Below, piece after piece: positions 9,714 through 20,949 of a DNA stretch of 64,000 nt (within the stretch, counting starts at the first letter, position 1; each line of letters begins with the position of its first letter). The stretch is taken from positions 376,001 through 440,000 of the forward strand of contig WPIO01000054.1 in NCBI GenBank assembly GCA_009760855.2, written 5' to 3'. The stretch is from Cristatella mucedo (taxonomy: Eukaryota > Bryozoa > Phylactolaemata > Cristatellidae). A program made the position numbers and the translations under genes. The notes below the pieces were generated by a model that was not told where the DNA came from, did not search any database, and was given only the letters and a program-made list of their open reading frames with translations.

Positions 9714-10655
9714 CTAAGAGAACTGAATGTGAAAGTAATAATAACTCAATAAATAAAATAAAGTAATAATAACTCAATAATTCAACCTTCAATGATAAAC
9801 CTTCGGAATCTCAAATAAGTCATAATGGCATTTCTAGGACTGTGAAATGATATCCTGCACAAAAAATCGCCCTTCACCTGCTAGGATAAAATCCCGCCAT
9901 TTCCGACATGCTCAAGAGTTGCGATCGTGTAGGGAGCTATTTTCTATGTTTATCCGTATCTGAGCGCTTGAGCAGAAAGCAAGCTTTCTGGCAGGGACGG
10001 ACGTGCATGCAAATAATTTTATGCCCCGCCAGATCGGGCTGGATAGGACCGATTCTAGGCGAATCAGTAGAGTTATGGCATGCCGACAGGTACTCGTACA
10101 AAGCAAACGAACGAAGAGTGAACGTTGAAGCTTACGCGAGTGGTTCCCATCCCTCCCGGGATACATTCGACCAGCCGTTCGACCAGCAGTGCAATGCATG
10201 CAACTTTAAGGTCAATGACAAGAAATGTGCACAAGCAATGAGCGTACTATTGTCGCACTTCGTCGAATTCGATGCGCGAATCGATCGCTTATTGAGCTTG
10301 CAACCGAAGTAATTAATTCACTATGGCGCCACACTAAAAAAGCATTCTGGGAAAAATTCTCACTCGCCAATAGCGTTTTTTTGTACCAACACGTTTGGGC
10401 ATTTACTTGCAGCTCGCAACCGAGAGCTTCCGCTTCTGCCTTTTGCTGGATGGCGTAAGTGGTCGCCAAAGCAGCGATTCTTTTCGTTTTCTCGGGAAAA
10501 GCGTGAAACAGCCGTGCAGAGTAAGAGAGTAGCGATGTGCCGTCAGTCACGTGACCATTCAGCTCGTCCCCCACAGAACTCGGCGAAGCCTGTCGATCTG
10601 TTCCTAATGTAAGTGCACGGACGCCTAATTAAGCATTGGCATTAAGCATGTAATT
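9714..10655. other. unassigned sequence with a small direct repeat
   Basis: Contains a direct repeat of AAGTAATAATAACTCAATAA near 9731-9780. Open frames on both strands at 9908-10574 have no recognisable motif and overlap each other, so none is called as a gene. Confidence 0.4.
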
Positions 10656-10657
10656 GC

Positions 10658-10712
10658 GTAGTTACGCTACAGTTTCCATTGCCACTGGCATTGGAAATCC
10701 TAGCGTAACTAC
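10658..10712. repeat. two-tier inverted repeat
   Basis: Outer arms GTAGTTACGCT (10658-10668) and AGCGTAACTAC (10702-10712) are perfect. Inner arms TTTCCATTGCC and GGCATTGGAAA pair at 10 of 11 positions. GTAACTAC-type units continue to about 10765. Confidence 0.85.
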
Positions 10713-10765
10713 GAAACTCCCGCAACTAGCGTAACTACGTCACTACGTAACTACGTAACTCCCGC

Positions 10766-12187
10766 AGCCAGCGGCTTCGGCGGCTTCGGGAAGCGCATCT
10801 GGAAAAAGAGATTCCGAAATCGACGGTGCATGAATTACCGCTATTTATTATCTTGGAGATTCTATATCGAATCAGAATCAAATACGCAAGGCAGACGATG
10901 ATAGCGAGTGAAGGTAGGCGCCGCCGCAGCGTCGTGCTCGCGAGCGTGGAAGAAAAGCAGTAGGGTGCAGCAGGTGCTCGCTGTACAGCGAGCACATTAG
11001 ATACGGATCGACGGAGGTTAATTTCTTGTCGAGCGTGGTGTCTCTCGGCGCTAGCACGTGCTCGCGAGTTGCGCTTTTTTTAAGCGAGTTCCGCTGCCCG
11101 AGTTCCGTTACCTTGTCTCCATGAAATTAGAGTACGCGGTGAACAACTCGGCCAGGAGTGACCATCTTGCAGGCGATTGCGGAGGATTCGTTCCCGTAAA
11201 ATCTTCCGTAAAATGAAAAAAGGCAGCGACTACAAGTTTCAAGTGTCCTTTGACAGTGTTTGACTGCGTTCGTCACCAACGTAACGCGCGCCAATTGCTG
11301 CCGCGACTTTTGATCGCCAGCTTTTGAGCTCTGCCTCAAGCCGCTCATGCAAACTCTCGTTCGTTGGTTGGTGAAATCCGCCAACTTTTGATGGCGCGGA
11401 CAGGTTGCGGCAATCAATTATTTGCACATCCCCTTTCTGTCTCTCGTTAAAAGAGAGTGGAACCTGGAAGTGGCAACCCATTATGGCGAGTATCGGGTCA
11501 ACAGGGTAATGAGGAAATGTGATGATCGTGAATTTTTCCTTCATGACGCTCTTGAAGTCTGTACTGAATGCGAGAAATCCTCTTCAAATTAAAAAAATAT
11601 TTGGTCCGTTCATGCGAAAAAGCTTGCAACATTACCTGACGCTGTAGTTACTTTGCAATAATCCTCGTCAAATGCCATAATAAGAGCACAGAGCTGTTCA
11701 GCCACCCATTCAAAAACCACCAGATATATGGCCCTCACAGCGTTCTCAGTGATAGCTTTAACTTCGAAAAATTAACTAGCATTAAAATATCGGTACAATA
11801 AAATTTATTCTAACCTCTATCAAATTAATTAAAAGTATATTAATTATTATACCTTCATCAAAATTAGTCTACTAAAAATGGAGATTAGAAACATCAATGG
11901 TGATAAGTGAATGTTTCTCGAGTAGATTCGATTTTTAACAAGCGCACTTCCCGATCGTCAATAGAAAATCGGATCCAACACATATCCGCTAGCTATCTGA
12001 CGAGTTACAGAGTCACATACAAAACAAAGGTGACATTGCTTTTCAAGTCAGTGTACGACTCCATCTATTCGCCGAAAGTCTATCTCAGTAGTCCTGTATT
12101 TATGAAGAGAAAATTGTTACTGTGGCCGAGTGTAAACACTGTTAAAGCCTTACATGAATGCCCTTTGGAGAGCCTAGTATCTTAATG
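10766..12187. other. unassigned sequence
   Basis: No known repeat recognised. A minus-strand frame (11544-11239, 101 residues) has protein-like composition (QIIDCRNLSAPSKVGGFHQP, LHERLEAELKSWRSKVAAA). It has no family match that I can name and no supporting splice or promoter signal, so I do not call it a gene. Confidence 0.35.
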
Positions 12188-12285
12188 AAATTAATAATAC
12201 AAATTCATCTGTACAGCGCCATCGGAGAACTTAATCTAATTCTAGGCACTTGTCACTTGCTGTGAAGAAAGCACGCCCATTAAGG
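12188..12285 (-). mobile_element. LINE A 3' tail fragment
   Basis: Minus strand reads AAGTGCCTAGAATTAGATTA, AGTTCTCCGATGGCGCTGTA and a TTTGTATTATTAATTT tail. Only the terminal ~90 bp remain. Confidence 0.7.
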
Positions 12286-12292
12286 TTACTTG

Positions 12293-12332
12293 GGCTATGA
12301 TTGCTATGGTTGCTATGATTGCTATGGTTGCT
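12293..12332 (+). repeat. 9-bp tandem repeat (TTGCTATGR)
   Basis: Four alternating units of TTGCTATGG and TTGCTATGA. Confidence 0.85.
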
Positions 12333-12544
12333 TGCGATTCTGCCAAGATTAGCAGGCGTTGCATAGTGATTACTAGTAGTACGACCCCAGGCAGGCTGTG
12401 TAACCAGATCCTTGTAGTTAGTACTGAATACTGAAAATGCGATATATGGCCATCGCCAGTTGTGCGCGGCGACCGACGGTACATCAGGTCCGAACAGCGA
12501 CGTAATGAAGGGGGCAGTGGGCATAAATCCCGGGAGCTAGATCA

Positions 12545-12586
12545 GGGGCGGGGGATCACCGGGGGGGGGGGGGAGGAGGGGCGCGA
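12545..12586 (+). repeat. G-rich tract
   Basis: A run of 14 G residues with neighbouring GGGG groups. Likely to form a G-quadruplex on the plus strand. Confidence 0.85.
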
Positions 12587-13388
12587 AATGGACACCTAAT
12601 ACTAGGGGAGGGGGCATCTGTGCAGTTCGTCCCCGGGCGCACAATATCCTAGTAAGGCCACTGGGTCCGGAACGGCATGTTTAGCCATGCCTCCAAGTTA
12701 TCGGTCAGCTACTGAGACGATGGCTGAAAAAGACTTTGAGATCGCGTGGTTTTTCGGACCGGCTACCTGCACAGAAAAGAGCTGGCCTTGTTTCCACGTA
12801 GATCTTTCCCAAGCTCACCAAACACGAGCACTCACCGAGTGACGAAATCGCGGCGACTAAACAGGAATAGGTTACGCGGTGATAATCCAGCGGACTGCGA
12901 GCATCTATCCCTTTTAGGTACAGTTTGTCGCATCCTTTCCTGTACGGCCCAAAGCTGGCAACTGTGGATCCATGCTCATTAAACCCAAGTTATTGCATAG
13001 CAGCCAGCGCTCAAGTGGAAAGTGCCTGTGCCTAAGCTAAAGTGCGTGTACAACCATTCTCCATTTTTGTTGAAGCTCTGCTTTTCTCTCTTTTTTCGTC
13101 CGATTGAAACTTCTAAAGTGGAGCATTTCCTTGACCAACAGGCGCGGGAAAAGCTGGGAGCGACTCAGACAGCTCTTTGCAGTTCGTGGAGGGCTGACAC
13201 GGAGGGAGAGTCGCCGGTCTGGCTGCCGCCTTTCGTCGACGGCTTCCCAAGTGTGTCCTCCGCCAGCATTGCATGACTGCGCTGGGAGTGGGCACTCTCA
13301 TGAAGAAACTCTTCCACTCTCGTGAAATCGTGCTGCCTTTCGGTAGAGCAGTCGCACTCACGCAAGCAGCAAGGCAGTGTGGCGGCAG
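12587..13388. other. unassigned sequence
   Basis: No recognised gene or repeat copy. Confidence 0.35.
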
Positions 13389-13389
13389 C

Positions 13390-13452
13390 ACGCTAGGGGT
13401 GCACGGAGGTGCGCTAGGGGTGCACGGAGGTGCGCTAGGGGTGCACGGAGCA
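13390..13452 (+). repeat. 21-bp tandem repeat, 3 copies
   Basis: Unit GCTAGGGGTGCACGGAGGTGC plus phase overlap, three near-identical copies. It reads as GVHGGAL repeats in one frame, with no coding evidence. Confidence 0.9.
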
Positions 13453-13619
13453 GCCCGATCGGTCAGTATTGACTGGTGCCCCTGGGGGTCTGAGCCCGGC
13501 GGCGAGTTGATATCTTTCGTGATATACGAGGCTTACAGGCTGGCAGTATAAAAAAGATCATGATTGCCAAAAATTTTTTTATTAGCTGTTCACGAATTAA
13601 AATTATCATTAACTACCGA

Positions 13620-13745
13620 AATGTTAATGTATGGTAAGGCGGCATAAAAGCCGAAATCGTGTAATAGCAATTGCAACAGGTTTTGTACAGCGCCCCGATA
13701 TAAATTAATCTCTTTTCGTGTGCTTTGCACGTCACTGCACGAAAA
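13620..13745 (-). mobile_element. decayed LINE/SINE tail with CR1-type end
   Basis: TAAGGCGGCATAAAAGCCGA, TCGTGTAATAGCAAT and then TTTTGTACAGCGCCCCGATA recur in similar order at 16,140-16,260. The last piece is a minus-strand relic of the LINE A/SINE2 tail (GGGGCGCTGTACAAAA). Confidence 0.5.
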
Positions 13746-13843
13746 TCATTACTAGCTGTTATTGCAATGCACGGGATTAAGAAATCAAAATCAAGCAGGT
13801 ATGCTTAAGGCCGTGATGATGATGCAGCGAAAAAAGACACTTG

Positions 13844-14039
13844 ATGTAACCGGCTCGTTGTACCTACCTATGCTTAGAAATAAATGTAACCGGCTCGTTG
13901 TACCTACCTATGCTTAGAAATAAATGTAACCGGCTCGTTGTACCTACCTATGCTTAGAAAAAAATGTAACCAGCTCGTTGTACCTACCTATGCTTAGAAA
14001 TAAATGTAACCGGCTCGTTGTACCTACCTATGCTTAGAA
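13844..14039 (+). repeat. 40-bp minisatellite, about 4.9 copies
   Basis: Unit begins ATGTAACCGGCTCGTTGTAC and continues CTACCTATGCTTAGAAATAA. Copies start at 13844, 13884, 13924, 13964 and 14004. They differ by one or two substitutions, which points to recent tandem duplication. Confidence 0.95.
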
Positions 14040-14172
14040 GCACGCGCTGACTCGTGAATAGGCAGTGTGCACGCATTATGCACGCAAAGCGTGCCGGAAC
14101 GAAAACGACAAGTTCACTAAAGCGAACGGTAAACATGACATAAGCATGACATAAACAGACGCGCCTAGAGCT

Positions 14173-14194
14173 AAAAGAGAGAGAGAGAGAGAGA
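14173..14194. repeat. (GA)n microsatellite
   Basis: Eleven GA units. Confidence 0.9.
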
Positions 14195-15425
14195 CTTAAA
14201 ACGGCTGACTCGCTGCTGCTAGTAACCATAGCCGGAGTGAGTTTCAGAATTTCGGTGCCAAAAGGCGAAGGCTCAATCAGAAAATGACTTAGCTTGGATG
14301 AAAGGGCGGCGATCAAAGGATGAGATTAATCTCTGCCGAGGCTCAAGACTGGTTCGTGACAGCACGTGACTGGAGGAGCAAGAAGGTCGGATAGGTCAAA
14401 GCCGGTGCAAGCGAGTCAAGTGACTTGTAAGCCGAACAGCGAAGATTTCGAAATTCATTCGATGCCCAAATTCGATGCCTTAGGAGCCACTGAAGCTCGG
14501 ACAAGAGTGCAGCATGATGTGACCGGCCGCACCATTGAAGACAGACAAAACGAGCGCCGCGCCTTCTGTCCCAGCTGCAGGCAGCTAAGAGTAGCGCACA
14601 AGCCGAAAGTCTTTAATTGTGAGAATTGTAATCATCTAGCCGCAACGTCATTAGAGAGTGAACCGATTCTGCCATCGCACTCTGCTCTTCTTGTGCTGCT
14701 GAGTGTGTCCGTGCTGAGATCGATTCGAATTCTCGAATCTCGTTTGGCCTCGACTGCGACCTTGACTTTGAACTCTTATTGCGTGCCGATGATGAGGACC
14801 CTTTTTCTTTCTGCGTCGATGTGCACCGATGCACCGATGATGCTGCAAGCCGTCTTATGCTCATACTGTACGATAGCGAGCAGAGTGGCTTGTCGATTTC
14901 GAGAGTTCGCACTCCTGCCACTTTTCAGCCTCGCGTTTCACGTTTCCGCGTTTACTCGTCGCTTTTTCGGTTTTCCCCTTTCCATTTTCGTATACTCGGG
15001 AAGCTCCTGATTCGGTGCAGTAGAAATGTCTACGTGTCTTCTTCCGCAATGCTTCCAATTGCCTCGCCACTTGACGAACGCCGTGCCGTGGTCTTCGTGC
15101 ACTCGCGCGTCAATCAGCTTCGCGAGGCTACTATCGTGATACGGCTGCGGTGGGTGTTGGCCGTAAAAGCCTGCACTGGACTGCTTGTTCGACTGGCGGT
15201 CACGCATAACCGCTCGCTGCGCTTGAGATGTATGCACTAGTCTGCATGCTCGTCTAAAAGGGATGAATGCTCGTCTAAAAGCTATGCCAGACTTTTTGAG
15301 TAATTTTCTACATTCTGTCCAACTTACTAGAACGTGGACAAGATTTGACTGCTCAGACGATAGTGAAGGTAGTTAACCTGAGTCGTAGTCGCATTTTATC
15401 TTGCATCGGTGCAAAGCGAGCTTCT
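14195..15425. other. unassigned sequence with long chance frames
   Basis: A 214-codon plus frame (14366-15010) contains CPSC and CENC pairs 20 residues apart, but otherwise has composition typical of non-coding DNA. It is crossed by several frames of similar length on both strands. No gene is called. Confidence 0.35.
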
Positions 15426-15429
15426 CATC

Positions 15430-15636
15430 TTTATTTTCTATACCTATATCTATATATATTATACATTATATTGTATAGATTTTGTATTTAGTAATCTATA
15501 TATTATATATTATCTTATATTATATATCTATATATAAATAGCATATGAGATATTATATAATTAATATATTATAGTATTATTGTATATTATATAGAACAAG
15601 GTGAATATATATATATTATATATTATTATGTATATT

Positions 15637-15665
<29 letters not shown>
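15430..15665. repeat. AT-rich low-complexity region
   Basis: TA/TATATAT-rich tract of about 230 bp ending in a pure (TA)n run. Confidence 0.95.
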
Positions 15666-15667
<2 letters not shown>

Positions 15668-16129
15668 CAACATGCAATTTTACTCTAGTTTTGTGATCAT
15701 TAATGATATTTCTTGTGATCTGGGCCAAGCCAAAAGCTCTTTTTGTCTGTCTCCAGCAAAAGCGCTTGCCTGTCTCCAGCAAGCGAAGTGCTGATGACGT
15801 AAGCGACTGAGAGTTGTGGAGACCATGGAAGCCCAGCTCTTAACTCCGGGGCTGTTGGTGGTGAAGTTGAGACTAAACTCCGTGACGGAAGCTTCGAAGA
15901 AGGTATTTGAAACCATCTGGCGGTAATTCATGTTAGAGCCTACTGAAGTAACGAAGCCTTGTGCTACCAATCACGCTGGCTGTGTCATGTCTCCTTTGGT
16001 GTCTCCGCCGAGGATAGCCCCTGATTTAACAAGTGGGAGTTAAACATTGGCTTGCATCATCAGCCAAATTATGACTGCATAGAAGTTGTACGCGATAACT
16101 TAATAAAACGTCTCTTATTACCGATGCTG
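15666..16129. other. no recognised feature
   Basis: Unassigned. A short direct repeat of CTGTCTCCAGCAA (about 15748 and 15770) is the only pattern noted. Confidence 0.35.
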
Positions 16130-16305
16130 TGATAATCAATAGTTAGGCGGCACAAAGGCCGACATAGTGTAATAGTAATATAATATTAATAATAATATTA
16201 CATTTGTATAGCGTCCGCATAAAATTAAATCTTCTAGACATTCTTCTAGACACTTTGCAGATGTTGCAAAGAAAGTATGACCAAATGATGAGTGGTAAGA
16301 TTCGC
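16130..16305 (-). mobile_element. CR1-type tail fragment (second copy of the 13.6-kb repeat)
   Basis: TTAGGCGGCACAAAGGCCGA, AGTGTAATAGTAATA, TTTGTATAGCGTCCGCATA and AGACACTTTGCAGATGTTGC. This is the inverted LINE A-type tail preceded by a block shared with 13,620-13,745. CTTCTAGACATT is duplicated locally. Confidence 0.6.
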
Positions 16306-17627
16306 AAGCTGAATCAACTGTCACATTTTATATAGCGGTAGAAGAGCCTTAACCGTTTTGATTGATCTTGGGGTGTGAAAAAAGCCTGTCGTTGTGTTAG
16401 CTATGGTCGAGTAGTTGCAACTTTCAGCCAGGTCTCGGACAGCGAAAGCAGGTAAATTCCATCTTCAAAGCATCGTTAATGTCATTGGTAAAGGCCGTCG
16501 GTCAAGCCCGTCGCTAAAGGCGATCATCAAAAATCGCGTTCCGTAATGGTATCGGCTCATTGCATGTTGAACTCGCGTTCCACTTCCGGTGCACTTCAAG
16601 ATTGGCGTGTGATATTTTATAGTGGCCTGGTGACCAGTAAGCCCGATTAATTCATTGCTAGAGGTGTTTCAGGGAGAGCTCGAGACAGTGCTTGACATAC
16701 TTGGACAATACTAGGCGGTTCACGTCCCCTCTGCAGCTATGACAGGTCCACCTGCGAGAGACTCGGAGAAATTTCGAGATTCCCGGGAGAGATTCACAAA
16801 AAACGCGGCTGCAGCATCACCAATCAGGAACACATTTGAACGACAATAGCGAAGTGATCACGTACGATACGAGAGATTGCACGATCGTACCGATTAGTAA
16901 GGTCACGGTCAGAGTCAGTGAAGCCATCGTCGCTTTTCATTTCGGAGGCAAAGGCTGACAGGGTGGCGGTGTAGGGCAATTGTGTTGACTAGACCGCAAG
17001 CAGTGAATGCGGCAGCGGTGTCTCTGTCTGCTCGAGGCAGCGTTGGCATGAACCTGGCTCATTATTATGTGACGGAACGATGACTGGTCAGTCGCCTGGG
17101 TAGAGCGTCAGTCTGGTTGAGAAAATCTCAGCCGATAATCTAGTCGCCCAGCCCGCCAGTACGGAGCGTGCTCTTGCCTACGACATAAATTCTCTCGCTT
17201 GCTTGCGCACCAACTGCTGCGTGGTTCTTTGTCACAATTCGATCGTTCCACTCGCTCTCTCTCCTCTCACTATCAGTCTGTCAGTCTGTCCGCCTGTCTC
17301 AGTTGCTTGATGTTCACAAGCCAGCCACATGAACGTGCGTGTGAGACAAGCAATTGGAGCTCGGCGGCATTTTCAAAGCCCGTTTGTCATGGCTAATCAT
17401 GCTCAGCCGTGGTTCGCAGAAAAGCAACCGTGATACTCGAGCGGGCAAAGTTTCGTTTTAACCAGAAAGAGTTGCACCGGTACTGGTTCACCGTTACAAA
17501 ACTGCAGGTTCACCTGTGCAGCTGAAACAGCTCAATGCCGAACGCCAGCTGCCGTAGCGGCAGAGTGCGAGCATTCAAGTTGACAGCACAATGGCACGCG
17601 CCCAATGCCTGGTTAAATCAATGAATC
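16306..17627. other. unassigned sequence
   Basis: No recognisable coding or repeat signal. A short TATAGCGGTAGAAGAGCC at 16,333 resembles the SINE1 body in reverse, but the rest does not follow. Confidence 0.35.
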
Positions 17628-17793
17628 CTAGCTGATTAAACAGCCTCTTTTTGCATGGCGACAGAAGAGCCTTTTACGGCTATCACCACCACTTGCAGTG
17701 GCAATAAAGAATCACCCACCGCAGGAATCGAACCCACGACCTCGGGACCGAGGTCATGAAAGCAACCGCCTTACCTAGTGTGCCATCACGGCT
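17628..17793 (-). mobile_element. SINE1, full-length copy
   Basis: Minus strand: GCCGTGATGGCACACTAGGT head, GGTTCGATTCCTGCGGTGGG B box region, TGATAGCCGTAAAAGGCTC body and GAGGCTGTTTAATCAGCTAG end. The anticodon-arm region is a long palindrome (17,740-17,765). One of the best-preserved copies here. Confidence 0.9.
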
Positions 17794-17951
17794 CACCAGG
17801 TTGTGGGAGAAGGGCGCTGCCTATGCCACATCGGTGGCTTAAAGCTGGTGGCCTACGCATCCAGCTGGTCACCAAAGGCCATGGTTTGATGTGCCTCCTA
17901 CGAGCAGGTGTCACGTGGCCTCTAGAAGCCGACCGATGCTCAGTCGGCCAT

Positions 17952-18151
17952 TGTTGGGAAGAGAAGATATTGGGTCCGCCTGGCTTATCCACCCACCGAG
18001 CTCTTCTGGTCGAGACAGCGGACCCACTTGCTTGCAGCAGCTGCTTGCAGGCCCGCGTGCTGGCCGTGCGGCCAGGTTCCGCATCTCCACGATCAATGGC
18101 ATCCGCCTGAGCCGTCTTGATTTGTGCACGACTGCCCGCACAAACATAGCA
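17952..18151 (+). mobile_element. possible 5' LTR of the Gypsy element
   Basis: A 200-bp segment starts TGTTGGGAAG and ends CATAGCA, one base before a good primer-binding site, so it has the TG...CA ends of an LTR. No second LTR exists in the window to confirm the limits, so the left boundary is a guess. Confidence 0.35.
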
Positions 18152-18152
18152 G

Positions 18153-18162
18153 TGGCGACGAG
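18153..18162 (+). promoter_or_regulatory. retrotransposon primer-binding site, tRNA-Ser type
   Basis: TGGCGACGAG is complementary to the 3' end of eukaryotic tRNA-Ser(GCU) plus CCA. It lies about 40 bp before the first Gag-like codons. Mag-type Gypsy elements are known to use tRNA-Ser, which agrees with the protein similarity. Confidence 0.65.
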
Positions 18163-18189
18163 CTGGATTTTTCGTTGACCCAACCCAAC

Positions 18190-18842
18190 GTTGGCAACCC
18201 GCGAGGGCTTTATCTCATTCGATGAGGAAAGGCAGGCATTCAGCGATTACCTGGATACGTTCGAACAGTACGTGCTCGCTCAAGAGATTCCAGTAGATCG
18301 CTATAAAGCCGTATTCCCGAGTTCTATCGGAGCATAAAGCATAAGCATAGCTAAAGCATACGGGCTGCTGCATAGCCTTGTATCGCCGGCCAAGCCATCG
18401 GATAAGAGCCTGTTGGAACTCACGAAAGCACTTACTTCTTATGCACTTACATCCTATGCCCGTACCGCTGGAAATTATTGAGACCTACAAGTTCCACAGT
18501 CGTCATCAACGACCAGGTGAAACAGCGACAGAATTTTTAGCCGCCTTGCATCTTCTGGCTCAGCACTGCGGGTTCGGCCAATTCTTGCCGAAAGCTCTGC
18601 GAAACCAGCTGGCATGTGGCCTTTCGTGCAATGCTACTCAGCGAAGGCTATTGACAGTAAAAAGTCTGACACTGGAGATAGCATTAGACACTGGGACAGT
18701 GGCGGAGCAGTCGCAACAAGAGGTCAGCGATGGAAAAATCTTCCGAGCATTCGACTGCCGAGCCTTTCCAGTTGATAAGATGAGTGGACCACACTCTTTG
18801 GTCACCGCCCGCGAATGCCCCTCTTGCGGCTCAAAACAGTGA
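18190..18842 (+). pseudogene. gag: Gypsy Gag (capsid-like) pseudogene
   Basis: First frame (18,205-18,335): GFISFDEERQAFSDYLDTFE, QYVLAQEIPVDRYKA, then a stop just after SIGA where GCATAA-like units have been duplicated. The sequence resumes with KAYGLLHSLVSPAKPSDKSL. The second frame (to 18,840) gives EIIETYKFHSRHQRPGETAT, EFLAALHLLAQHCGFG, LRNQLACGLSCNATQRRLL and LTLEIALD. These follow the order of Gag of Mag-like Gypsy elements. At least one frameshift and one stop lie between the halves. Confidence 0.8.
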
Positions 18843-18918
18843 ATGTAAAGCGCCTAGAAAGAGATTGAGTTCTCGGAGGGCACTTTGTCAAGTCCATTAT
18901 TATTATTATTATTATTAT
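18843..18918 (+). mobile_element. LINE A 3' tail inserted in the Gypsy element
   Basis: ATGTAAAGCGCCTAGAAAGA, GATTGAGTTCTCGGAGGGC, ACTTTGTCAAGTCCATTATT and a (TTA)n tail. Only the last ~75 bp of the LINE were copied. The insertion separates Gag from the zinc-knuckle sequence. Confidence 0.85.
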
Positions 18919-18919
18919 A

Positions 18920-19480
18920 ACGCAGCACGAACGGTGCAGGTGCCCTCATTACCGCAGCATATGCCACATCTTCGGGATGCAAAGTCATATCAAAGTTCAA
19001 AGATTGGGTAGAAGTAAAGATCGGCATTATATGCGAGCGGCAGGAAATGCGATTTCCAGTGAAAAAAATTCACACAACTCTGAGGACATCATAAAAGTGT
19101 CAGACGACGTCGCTTTTATTCATTCTGCGAGAAGTGCGACCCACAAACCGTGCATGATACAGACCCATGTTGAAGGAACAACCGTTCACATGGATTTCGA
19201 CAAGGGATCTAGCATGTATACACTATCCTTGCGTGAGTATACACGTGTCTGTCCTCACCTCACCCTGGAGCCAACGAACATTAGACTACGGCCGTACGGC
19301 GGTACGGCGGAGTTGTCTCCTGCTGGCGTTATGCATCCTCAGGCTGAATATCAAGGAAAGAAAGTCCAAAAGCTCGACTTTCAGTCCTTTCCGAAACCGA
19401 CGTGCCGCTGTTCGGCAGAGAATGGATGGTGGCTTTTTTTATCTCGATATCGATATCGACGGTCTCTGCGAATCTATTGA
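18920..19480 (+). pseudogene. Gypsy zinc knuckle and aspartic protease pseudogene
   Basis: Around 18,930-19,000 a CxxC-H-C-like knuckle is visible (RCRCPHYRSICHIFGMQSH region, partly decayed). The frame 18,977-19,480 then gives KPCMIQTHVEGTTVHMDFDK, GSSMYTLSLREY and HLTLEPTNIRLRPYGG. The catalytic D-T-G-S of retroviral-type proteases reads D-K-G-S, so the enzyme would be inactive. The last part shifts frame. Confidence 0.75.
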
Positions 19481-19509
19481 CAGAGCATCGTGACTTGGAC
19501 GCTCTTCAA

Positions 19510-20420
19510 TAGCAGCGTGGCGATCTCTTTCACCAGACGCTGGGTAAATTCAGCTGCGTCGAGGCCAAGTTGCATGTTCGAGAAAACGATGTACCCATGC
19601 ATATTGAATATCGAACTGTGCCATTTGGTTTACTCTAGAAGGTAGAGGCGGAGCTAAAGAAATTGCTCTCTGAGGGGCTCATTTCGCGGGTCGGGCAGAG
19701 CGAATGGACGACTCCTGTAGTGCCAGTAATTTAGCCCGACGGCTTAATCCGCCTCTGCGGGGACTACAAAGCGACGCTGAACTCACAGCTAATAGTTGAT
19801 TCATACTCAATGACTTCGATTGACGACTTGCAGTAGAAACTAAATGGCGGGACCTTATTTTCAAAGCTGGACCTATCAGATCGAACTTGAGGAAGCATCC
19901 AAAGTTTTTGTCACCATTACTACGCCCAAGGGATTGTTTAAATACAACCGCTGGCCGTTTGGTGTGGCCTCCGCTACCACTATTTATCAAAGGGCAATAG
20001 ATCATTTGCTGTCTGGACTGCCGGATGTATTGTGCTACCAGGATGACATTTCTGTGACAGAGAATGATGGAACTTCCCACATGCATAATCTGGCTTTGGT
20101 GTTGGCCAAAGTGCAAGGTGCTGGCCTCCGTGTTTGCAGAGAGAAGTACGTCTTCTTAAAACCATCTATTGTATACCTTGGGCATCAAATAGACAAGAAT
20201 GGCATACACCCCACGGAGGATAAAGTGGCAGCCATGAAAACACCTGCCACCAACAGACGTCAGTGGCCTCCGGTCATTTTAGGGATGGTGCAATACTATC
20301 GCAAGTTCTTGCCCAACCTGGCACAGGTCTTGCACCCCTTGTACGAATTGCTTCAAAGCAAAGCAGGTGGCTATGGAGTGTTCACTGCCAACAGGCTTTC
20401 GCAAAAGTTAAGCAGATGAT
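19510..20420 (+). pseudogene. pol: Gypsy reverse transcriptase pseudogene
   Basis: Visible RT blocks are AELKKLLSEGLISRVGQSEW, TTPVVPV, LCGDYKATLNSQL, FSKLDLS, and in the next frame YQIELEEASKVFVTITTPKG, LFKYNRWPFGVASA, FQ/YQRAIDHLL and VLCYQDDISVTEN. The catalytic box is YQDD in place of the usual YLDD or YVDD. Thumb sequence YLGHQIDKNGIHPTEDKVAA and MVQYYRKFLPNLAQVLHPLY follows. There are at least two stops (near 19,638 and 19,732) and a frameshift near 19,860. Confidence 0.85.
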
Positions 20421-20850
20421 TAGCTCTGAAAGCGTTCTAGCAGCACACAACCCCAAGGAAATGCTCGTGCTAGCTTGCGAAGCGTCATCTTATGGACTGG
20501 TGTGCTGTTTTATCTCACCGATTAGCCGACGGACAGGAGAGACCCGTCGCTTTTGCTTCGCCTACGCTATCCGCAAGCGAGAAAACTATTCGCAGATTGA
20601 GAAAGAGACCTTGTCACTAAGTTTCGGCGTTATGCGTTTTCACCTAAATATTTGTAGGGACGGAAGTTCCTGCTGCTTACCGATCACCGCCCACTTATTA
20701 CCATCCTCGGACCTAAGACCGGCATTCCTCCTATCTCTGCCACGCGTATGCAGCGTTGGGCTGCGATGTTGTCTGCATGCACGTATAGCATCGAGTACAG
20801 GCGGTCAGTCGATCATGCTAATGCTGATGCTGATGTCACGACTACCATTG
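20370..20850 (+). pseudogene. Gypsy RNase H domain pseudogene
   Basis: Frame 20,263-21,096 reads QQAFAKVKQMISSESVLAAH, LVLACEASSYGLV, ENYSQIEKETLSLSFGVMRF and H. The first catalytic aspartate (usually in ACDAS) is replaced by E (ACEAS). After 20,650 the conserved sequence moves to another frame (FLLLTDHRPLITILGPK, ISATRMQRWAAML, YSIEYRRSVDHANADA). Confidence 0.8.
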
Positions 20851-20949
20851 CCACACAAGGAAGACCCCTGGTCTAGAGTCCACCTTGTTCCACCTTCCTT
20901 GATCATTTTGCTGTGCTTCCTGTGGCTGAGCAAACGGTTCGGGAAGCGC

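Noticed and set aside
13844-14039. CRISPR array
   Set aside because: The 40-bp units are directly adjacent without unique spacers, and the genome is eukaryotic. It is a minisatellite.
14366-15010. 214-codon open frame with CPSC and CENC motifs as a zinc-finger gene
   Set aside because: No other domain signal, several equally long overlapping frames on both strands, and no splice or promoter context.
17778-18110. 110-codon frame as Gag N-terminus
   Set aside because: It lies upstream of the primer-binding site and overlaps SINE1 and the putative LTR. The composition is not Gag-like.
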